A DNA stretch of 22,500 nt from Zygnema cylindricum (lineage: Eukaryota > Streptophyta > Zygnematophyceae > Zygnematales > Zygnemataceae): NCBI GenBank assembly GCA_037447655.1, contig JBBHKE010002117.1:1-22500 (forward strand), written 5' to 3'. The notes beneath the pieces are model-generated. The model had not been told where the DNA came from. It saw nothing but the letters and a program-made list of their open reading frames with translations, and searched no databases. This document shows, piece by piece, positions 8,346-17,800 of this stretch; position 1 is the stretch's first letter, and the number at the start of each line of letters is the position of its first letter. The translations under genes were made by a program, and so were the position numbers.

Positions 8346-8814
8346 ACCCTAACCTAAGTTTCTAACAAAGGTTTTTGGAAGAGGGCCATAAAATCATAAA
8401 TCCGTACACTTGCACTCTTTGCCATTAGCTGCACCAACTACAGCATAGTACTGCCTTCTCTTCTGAACCCTAATTTCCATAGTAGAAACTAACTTTACCT
8501 CATTTCTTTCAAACTACAGCCCTGTATCACATTTAAACCGTTGTAAACCCGAAACCTGCTTTTGGTATTGAATCATAAAACTGAAACCCTCCTTCTAAAT
8601 TTCCAAAAACAGTACAAAACCGTTCTATAATCTATATACCTCAAATTTTTTGATTGGAGCTTAAAACCCTAAAATCCAAACTATACCTCGTCCTCTTAAG
8701 TCTTACGGAAAATTAAATTTTAAATATTGACCTCCGAAGTCCTTAGCTTTCTTATTCCCTGAATCAAAATTTGTAAACCCTAATTTTGCATTGAAGGTGT
8801 ACGGCCCACCGGCC
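8346..8814 (+). promoter_or_regulatory. Presumed promoter and 5' leader of the MetAP1 gene
   Basis: This repeat-free AT-rich stretch lies between the transposon block and the start codon. It contains telo-box-like words: AAACCCTAAA at about 8664-8673, AAACCCTAA at 8775-8783, and weaker GAACCCTAAT near 8466 and TAACCCTAACC near 8344. In plants, AAACCCTAA motifs are enriched near the starts of translation-related genes. A functional role here is inference. CTATAATCTATATAC near 8625 could serve as a TATA region. The transcription start cannot be placed. Confidence 0.55.
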
Positions 8815-8882
8815 ATGGCCGAGGGAGGTGCTGACGTGGACAATCTTGGCTGTGTTCGCTGCAGCAAGCCAGCTCGCCTCCA
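8815..8882 (+). CDS. MAP1A: MetAP1 exon 1 (residues 1-22 and part of 23)
   Basis: It encodes [16 protein letters not shown], then SKPARL, and the first two bases of Q23. It supplies the first zinc pair, C13-x2-C16, in a context typical of plant MAP1A (CxRCxKPAxLQ). The donor is CA|GTGAGT at 8883. There is no signal or transit peptide, consistent with a cytosolic isoform. Confidence 0.93.
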
Positions 8883-11800
8883 GTGAGTCATTCTTGCCAC
8901 GTGTCCTGTTTCCCTGTAACCTCGTCACCTGTTATTTTTTACCGTGTGTACTCTTGCCACATGTATTCTCGCCACGTCTCTCCTTTCCCTGCAAAACTGC
9001 CACCTGTACTCTCTTGCCAGGTGTTTCCCCTTGACAGGTCTTCGGATAGTTTTAGTCACGTGTTTATTTTTCCTACCTGCCATTCTACAGCACGTGGCAA
9101 TATAATGACACATGTCTGAAACCTAGGAAATGATGTTTACTTGCCCTCATGTGATTCTCCTGCCACATGTCATTCTGAGATGGGTGCATGGCACGCGTGA
9201 ACTGGCAGGTGTCCGAAATGCCTGGAGCTCAAACTGCCACGTGGCAATGCTGCATTCTGGTCAGTCTTTTTCTTCTACACCTTTTTCCTTTCTCTACCTT
9301 TTTTCCTTTTCTCCTTTTTTTCTTAACCTTTTTCCCCTTTCTTTACCTTTTTTTTCCGTTCTTTTCCTTCCCCTTTCTTATCGACAAGTAATTAAGCTCC
9401 ATATGAAAAATTCAGCCTTAGCATCTTCACCTTTGTGAACCACACTGCCTATCACTTTCACTGTAGTTCAAGTTTGTGTTTTTTTTACTCAAAATCATAC
9501 ATTTGTCCTAATAACAGTTTTTAGTATAGTGGCCCAAAATGAGGCACGTGGCAAACGTAATTTAGTAGTTAATTTTAACACTAATAATTCATTAACTGTA
9601 ATAGCAAAGGGCGGTGTACGCTGTATATCACTTTTTTTTCTTTACATTTTAAATCATCTTTTCTCCATGCACCCGTGTCCAATTCTCATTTAGAGACAAT
9701 CAATTGAAAGGTAAGAATCTTTCTTTCCATCGCAACCGTCCGATTTAAAATTTGACTGAGTGTGTGCGAAGAAAAATGGTTTAATGTCCTATAAAACAGT
9801 AACACTAATAGTTATCTATGGTGTATGACAAAAGGAAGCATTTTATTTGGATGAAAAAACCCATAACCCTAATATATTCTCCACTAAATTTGAGCAAATA
9901 AATTTCATTGTAAATGCAATTATAGCAAGGGATTCACGATGTAAGCTCGAGTGGGTTAAAACTTTGTGTTGACAAAATTATAGAATTTGAAATGTCAAAT
10001 TTTGATCAAACACTTCACCGCTTGTCGTTATCTGAGTAAAGGAATTATTAGTCTAAATATGAAATTAGAAATGTATATTACTAATTTAGTGTAGGGAGGC
10101 ATGGCAGACTGTAGTACACTTTCTTAAATAGTGTTATTAACACTATTTTATGATTTTGGGCTGGAAAAAGTCGCGACTGAATTAGTGTTATTTACTTTAA
10201 TAATAATGGGCGGTGTAGTTTGGCCAGAAATTCTGCGCAAATAATCTGAAAAATAAAAATTAGGGTATGAAGTAAGCAGTTGGTACTCTTTTTTTTTCAT
10301 GCGACAATTCATAACGGCGAGGTACAATGTTTTTGAAGTTTTTTTTTTCAGCCTCAAAGGCGTGCAAACCAAATTGTTTGAATAGTACGGAAGTGAATGT
10401 ATGGATATTGAAGATATTGCAATGCCAAAATCAAAAAATCGCGATAATTGGTGATATTAGTTATTGGGTTGATATTTCGATGACCGAGTCTTTTCATAAA
10501 AATACATATTGCTTATTAGTAAATCAACCTTGCCCGATGTAGAACATTAGAAAGTTTGCAATCTGATCGATAAGACAGGCAAGGCCGAGAAAAATAAGTT
10601 CCTCTGAAGAAAACTTCTAAAACTACAGAACCCAAAATAGTGAATTCTGATTCACCCCGTTCGACGGAGCAATACAACGGATGAAATTTTTGTTGAACAG
10701 TTAAAGCCGGCAGATTTATCCTCAACTAATACTCTCAAATCAGTTGGAGACCGACAATGTCCAAAAGAGCAAAGCTGCTCCCAAGAAAGCCACCAAAACT
10801 GCAGAACTTGAAAAGTTAGTCTTGGTTGGTCCTGTTCGACGAGTCAGAATCATGGGTTTTTCATCTCCTATTGATTGGAGAGTCTCAGTAAAGGGTTAAT
10901 CTTGACCTTTTCCAGTTCGACAAGATGAATCTACAACCGAATGGCAAATTTACTCTCCACTGATAATCTGAAGTCAATTGGAGATAAAAGATCCATTGTG
11001 ACTCTGACCTGTCGCGTTGGAGAAGGTGACTCAAGGTTCATTATTTCCGGGTTTTGTTGTTTTAACGACTTTCGTTGGAGGAACTAAGAGCGTCAGTTGA
11101 AGTTAACTTCGCCGTTTCTAACTTGTTCAATTGTAGTTTGATTCCGTTGTAGTGACTAGGATGAATCAAGATTCATTATTTCTAGCATTGGAATTTTAGT
11201 TGTTTTCTTATGAACGACCTTTGCTTTTCTCGGCCTCGTTCGTATCACTAGTCACTGGTTCGACAAACTCCTAAAAAATGACTAAAGAATGGCAAATATA
11301 TTCGGAATTTTTAGACTTAAGTTCAGCGCAAACCGACCCTTTAAACATTGTACTAAACTAGTAAATTATTAATAAACTTTCTATGAACTATTTTACTCAT
11401 AAATCATTTATGAGACATTTTTCAGTGCCTCATCCGACGGTATCACTCGCTTCCCTAAGATGGAGGGAGAGAGTGGAGAGAGGAGAGGGGGAGAGAGAAG
11501 AGGGAGAGGGAGAGGGAGAGGGAGAGAAGAGAGGAGATGGTGATGGGGAAGTCATGTTCTTTGTGTAGTGTGTAGGGCTGTAGCTTCTATAGCCCCTTTT
11601 CACCCTCCACTTGCTCTCTCTCTTTCGTAACTCTATTTAATGATTCCCTTTTTTTTAGGGCTCTTTTTTTTTTTTCTTCCCAGCAGCTGCTTCTCTTATT
11701 CCCTTACCGCCCTCTCCTTTTTCCTACTCTCTTTTAGGGTTGATATTCTGCTTTTTTCTTTGCATCTTCTTTTTTTCAATGTTATTTTCACTTCTCTAAT

Positions 11801-14800
11801 AGCATGTCGACTAAAATTTGGGAGCTGTCCCCTGATGGCAGTACAGGGCAAAAAATTGAAGGGAATTTCACTAGAATAAGGGATTAGCTTTTGTTTTTCC
11901 CTTTTAATTTGCTACTCTAGAGGTTCGACTTCATATGTATGATGCTTGCTGAATATGGGAACGACGGGGGTCCTGTCGAGTATTCTTTCCAAAGATTCTT
12001 GCAGAATATTGTTTGAATGTGAATAATTTTCTGTCGAAAACGGTGACTATGTTTTCAACTGATTTAGAAAGTATCAGTTGAGGGTATTCGTACCGACTTG
12101 AGAACTGTTCTGCTGTAGTTTGATCCCATCTCACTGGAGAAGGAGAGGGAAGGAAGGTTTACCTTTCCGTTTTACCTTGTCTGTCTTATCAGTTTGCTTG
12201 AGGAAGCCAGAGGCTCTTCATACTGTTTTTCTTGAGAGTAATTGGAATAGTTTGATGTTAAGGAATATGACTTATGTCCCTCATGAATGCGTAAATTTTG
12301 AACTTTTCTTCGATTATTTGTCCTTTATGGCCGGAAATGCATGTTGATTGTTGATTTTGTTCTCATTTTCGTCCGTTTCCTTTTTCTTCCGTTTCCGTTT
12401 TCGTCGGTTTCCATTTTTGTTTTGTTTTTCGCTCTTTTTGTTTAGTTCCGTACATTAAAAAAGTATGAGGATGTCTGTACTTAAAATTTTAACAGGCATG
12501 ACAATGATGATGGGTTCGCTTGCATTGTCTTTTTCGATGTCGTGGATTCTAGGATAGGAAGAGAGCCATTGTTAGGATTTATTGTCGTTGTACTTAGTAG
12601 TAGAAAGCTGATGTGTTTTGTGATATGCACTCATGTTAGCGATCATTTGCGAGGGATGCTTCTCTCGATTTGTACGGTTGTATTAGTATTTTTTTGATAT
12701 TCCCGATCGACAAGAGTTGTAGTAAGAGTAGTATTTTTGTCATTGTATCAAGCATTCCTGTCAGCAATCACATCTATTTGATCTATATGCAGTATAATCA
12801 AACATTTAATGCAGTCAATTTATCATCCAAAATTGGGGTTTTTGCCAGTTCCCAAGAATGTTTCAAAGCCTCGTGGGGCGAGCACAAAGGAGTCCACAAA
12901 AATTCTGCAACGCTATTTTCGGCAACTCCAGCACCTGCCATGTCAGCATCAGGCGATGACCTGGCGATCCAGGCTCTGGCTCAGGGCTGTCTGTATGTGC
13001 TGAAAAAAGGACAGACAAGGACCGACACAATGCCATTTTTTGACTGGACAGGGTACGTTTGGGAGACTGAAGGGATTCGAGGGACCGAGAAGAGAAGGAT
13101 ACGTAGCAAGAATTGTAGCGTTTCCTCTCATGGTTTTTCCTCTTTCTATTTCTCTCTCGAATTCTTTAATACCCTTCTTGATATCTCTCTTTCTGTCTCT
13201 CGTCCTTGATCTCTCGCCTCTTTTTTACTTTATCTTTTTTCTCCGACAATTTCTTTAGGTGGTTAAACGGCGGTGTCTTGATTAAATGTAGTCTTTTTGA
13301 AGCCATTTAAAGTGCTAAAACCTCTTGTTTCTGGGTGTTTAAATAGGTTCTTTACGAGGTTGTGTTCTTAAAATGATTGGGGTGAGCTAGGCACTTAGGG
13401 GCCCTTAATGGAAATTTAAACTGTTGATGTTATATTGTACCATGGGATTAAAGCTGCTTAGAGGTTACCAGAACTGTCTTGAAGCTGTTTCAAGGTCTTT
13501 TTGAAAGCCTTTCGCTCTCTCTGTACCTACCCCTCACTACTGAATTGCAGGTGATACTTGGCGAATGCTGGCTCTTCAGGTCTCTGAGGCCCTATCCAAT
13601 TACCCCTCGACGTCCTGTACCCCTTCATATCGACAGACCAGATTGGGCATCGACGGTATGAGCTACTTTGTCATTATATGAACATCAAAGATCAATTTCA
13701 TTGTGTTCCGATGTGACGAGAGGGAGAGGGAAAGGGAGAGGCAGAGTGTGGGTGATTGGGAGCGTGTGGTTTGGAGTTCTACACTGCTAATCGTTATTAG
13801 TGTTGAAGTTTTTTTCGACGTTTAAAACATTTTTTCTTCGTGCACACTTGTCGGATTGTTAATATGAGGCCGCCGATATGACGATGAGAATCTTGCCTTC
13901 CAGTAGCAACCATCGGATCGACAATCCAACAAATGTGCACGAAGAAAAGGTGTTTTAAGTGGCGAAAAAAACTTTTAATACTAATAACGATTAGCGGTGT
14001 AGTACACCCTACACTGCAATTATCCTGGACAAACTAAATTTGTTTGAAGGCTTTACTGCTACACCGTGAATCGCTATTAGCGTTAATACTGCTAATTCGG
14101 TGCCCCCAAATTTTAACCCAACTTTTTAAATAGAGTTAATAATTCAAAAATGTTTTTAACGGTATTTGAGGTACTTTCATATTAGGGTGAATAACTGTAA
14201 TATAGTGCCGTTTTGAATAGTGTGGCGTACGGACCGTTCAGTTCCGTACCATTTTGTACTTTAACAAGTAAAAAAGTACAAAAAAAAGTTTAATACAGTC
14301 GCGCGCGCATGTGACTGTGCACTCAAAAAACGTGTGACAAAAAAAATGTGATGTTACACGATTCACGGTGTAGCGTTAACATTTAACTGCGTGAAAACTG
14401 CCAGCACGTGCGGATGTCAGAATCACGCGACGGCCTACTATTTCGAGCATTTTGTACGAGTACCTATTTTAGTGTAAAGATCTTAATCGCCGACAATTAT
14501 TACAGGGAAAATCCCAAATTGATAAATTAGAGTTATTTTTTTTTTTATAAAAATTGAAAATCCCAAATTAGCGTTATTAATGCTAATTGTTTGTTAACCC
14601 TAATTATTTCATAACGCTAATAGCGATCCACGGTGTAGTTGTTAGTTTAGGGAAGTACAAAACGAGGATTAGTTTGAACGGCATTGATTTGGAGTTTCTC
14701 TCTAGAGTGGGTGGAAATTGTGGGTAACAGCTTGTTTTTAGTAGTTGCTGCAATCTAAGGTTTAGTTCAACATTGAATTTCCCACAACTGAAGTCCAATC

Positions 14801-17800
14801 TTCAATTTTCAATGACAAATAATCATTATCGTGAATTCTTGCTGTCCGTCTAACAGAATATACAAGAAAAGTTCTTGTTGGAAACGATTGTTATACATTT
14901 TCATGTTGTTTGGATCCTAAGTGAGCAACATGTTACCAGTGTTTCCAACAAGTTTATAGGACGCCATCTAACTTAAACCTTAATATCTCGAACATTCAAG
15001 GGAAAGTGCCTCACATTGCATGGATTTTCATCCCAAGGCTTAAGTGGACGTCAAATGTCCATTCATTGTCATAACATGTAGTTGTTTATAAAAATTCAAA
15101 CTATGTTTTATCATCCCATATTTGCTGTACAATGTTTGATGTTCGCTGTTCAATGTCCAATGTTCTATTGTCATTGTTCAATGTCCAATATCCAACAATC
15201 TACCCCTGTTATTTAATGTTTAATGTTCAATGTGCAATATCCCATTTCCAATGTCCACTGACCAGTTCTGAATGTATTCGATGTTAGCATTGTCTAATTT
15301 CCAATGCCATCATTCCGTTTTTCAGTTTTCTGTGTTTATTTTTCAGCGTGCAATGTTAATGTGATGCAGGGACGGCCGGTGGAGGAGCCTAGCAGTCCGT
15401 GGCAGAATAGTGTGGAGGTCAGCTGAACTCGCTCTCTCTCCCCCCGTCCGTCGTTCAACCCTCAGTTACAATTGGACCCATTACTCAATAAATTTCCCTG
15501 CTGGTTGATGTTTACATTGTGGTTCCCTACTCTGCCCATCAGTATTAGTGTTAAACAATTTTCGGGCAGTCAAAATAATTTCTAAAATACTTTATTTCAC
15601 AACACCACGATTGAAATCTAAGACCATTACATTTCAATTGCTTACCTCGAACTAGAACATAAAGTTGAACGTTTTTTAACTGCCTGAAGAATGTTTAGCA
15701 CTCATAGGGATGGGCAGTGTACTTTTCATGCAAGGATTTTGTCTTTTAAATTGAAACAATCGCCTAACTGATGTTAATTGTCTGGAATGATGTGGGATCA
15801 GATTAAAACACCCGATCAAATCGAGCGACTACGAAAAGTTTGTCGGGTGTGTTCCTTGTCTCCTTTTCCTTCTCTTCCTCCCTCTTCCTCCGTCTCATTC
15901 CTCCTCCCTCCCTCCCTCCCAGCTCTCTCAATCGTGCAAGTGGTCTTTTGGGGGTTTTTGGGTTTTTTGTTTTGTATTTTTGTTTTGTTTTTCTTGTTTT
16001 TTCTCTCGCCCTTTCTCTCTCCCCCGCTCTCTCTCTCTATCCCACCTTTCACAGGTGGCGAGAGAAGCTCTTGATGCAGCTGCCCGAGCCATTCGTCCCG
16101 GTATCACAACAGACGAAATCGACAAAATAGTTCACGATTATACCATAGCTGCAGGTATCAATACTCCTCTGTCTATTTTAATTCTCTTTTGTTTATTTTT
16201 GACTCTGAATGATTGTAATATTTTATGTGTGTACTTGTTTCAAATAAGAAAGCAACTTGATGTGTTTTTACAATCGTGGTTTTAACTTATTTGTCTATTT
16301 TTTCTTATTCACATGGTATTCTATGCTTTCAATTTTTTCTATTCTTTTCTGCATGGATTCCCCTTCCCTTCAACATTTTTCTCTGTGGAAATTTAATCTC
16401 ACATGTATGTTTTTTTATACAGGAGGATATCCCTCTCCTCTGAATTATTACTTCTTCCCAAAGTCATGCTGCACGTAAGTCTCTCTCTGTCTCCCATTCC
16501 ACTGTCCTTTCCCTCCTTCGTCCTCTCCCCTCTCTCTCTCTCCTCCTGTTTTTTGCACCTTCTTGTGCCCTCTCTCCCAGCACTTTTGCGTTTTCTCTCG
16601 TCCTTCTCTCCCTGCCTCTCCAGCTTCTTATCTCTCCCATGTACTCTCCTTTTCCCGATTTTTTTTCTTGCTCTTTTATTCTCCCTCACTCCCTACACTT
16701 TCCATTTCTCTTCCTCGACCCCTCTCACTCCCCTTTCCCCCATCATTGTCAGTCTCCCTCCTGTTCTTTCTCTCTCCAGAAATAGCGATGGTATTGAAAT
16801 TTTGCAGACGCCTTTTTTGTGCCTTTTTGAAGCCATTCTTAGTTTTCTACATCTCCTGTTTGTTTTTTGTACGTTGTTTTTTTGCTTTTTTGAGTCTTGC
16901 ACATCTAGGAGTAGCACTTAATTCATGTTCGAGTTTTTATTAGGATTTTGTCGTTTCATCAAAAATTGAAGAAAACCTGTGGTTCAGGAAATTTCTAGTT
17001 GAATTGGAACAGTAAGGCTTTATGGTTACTGAATGCTGTTTTTCTTTCCGTTTTTCCTTATGCAGTTCTGTAAATGAAGTCATTTGTCACGGAATTCCCG
17101 ATGTTCGGTGAGTCGGGAAATGGTTTTGGGTTTTCTAATTTCATTCTAATGCACCAACACACTTTATTGTTTTGATTGATTTATTTATTTGTTATAATTT
17201 TTTTTTTTCTGTGAGTAGTGTGTTTGGCCTTCACAGCAGCTTTATGTTAAATAGCTTGTTTTTTTTCTTCACATGTTTCGTTTCTTTTTCTGAACACGTG
17301 GACTACCTCTTTACCATGAGGTGTTCCTTTTGTACTTCTGCAGTTTTATATGGTCAACCCATATAATACAACTGCCATAAATATGTTTGTTTGAACTTGT
17401 TTTTTTTGAACTGGCCAGATTATTGGAAGATGGAGATATTGTAAATGTTGATGTGTCTGTGTACCTTAATGGTTGCCATGGTGAGCCTTTCCATTCCGTT
17501 TTTTTCTTCCATTTTTGTTTTTTGCTCTTTTTGTTTTATGCAACTGGAAGGTTGCCATAGTGAACTGTTTCATGCTTTTTCTTTTACTTTTCTGCTATTA
17601 TACCCAAATATATCAGGAGAATGTATATGGTTTTTCTTTTTCTGAGGTTAAAATGAAGATCGGTTCTATGGTTTTGAATACTCAGCTATTAATATCACAG
17701 GTGGATCAAAATGAAATTGAGATTGAGATTGAAATTGAATCTGAAATAAAAACTGTCCTTAAACTACAGCCGAACATGTTGATTGTGAATGACACTACGG

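Noticed and set aside
12670-13209. A single 179-codon open frame
   Set aside because: Only the part from 12849 to 13052 is exon 3. The upstream and downstream parts are intron that happens to stay open.
13551-13579. Earlier acceptor TTGCAG at about 13545-13550 for exon 4
   Set aside because: Using it changes the phase with exon 3 and adds residues absent from the family. CTCTTCAG at 13579 keeps frame and similarity.
16399-16943. Overlapping open frames of 96-172 codons on both strands in intron 8
   Set aside because: The Ser/Leu/Pro-rich and Arg/Glu-rich products follow from the CT tract, and the region lies between confirmed exons 8 and 9.
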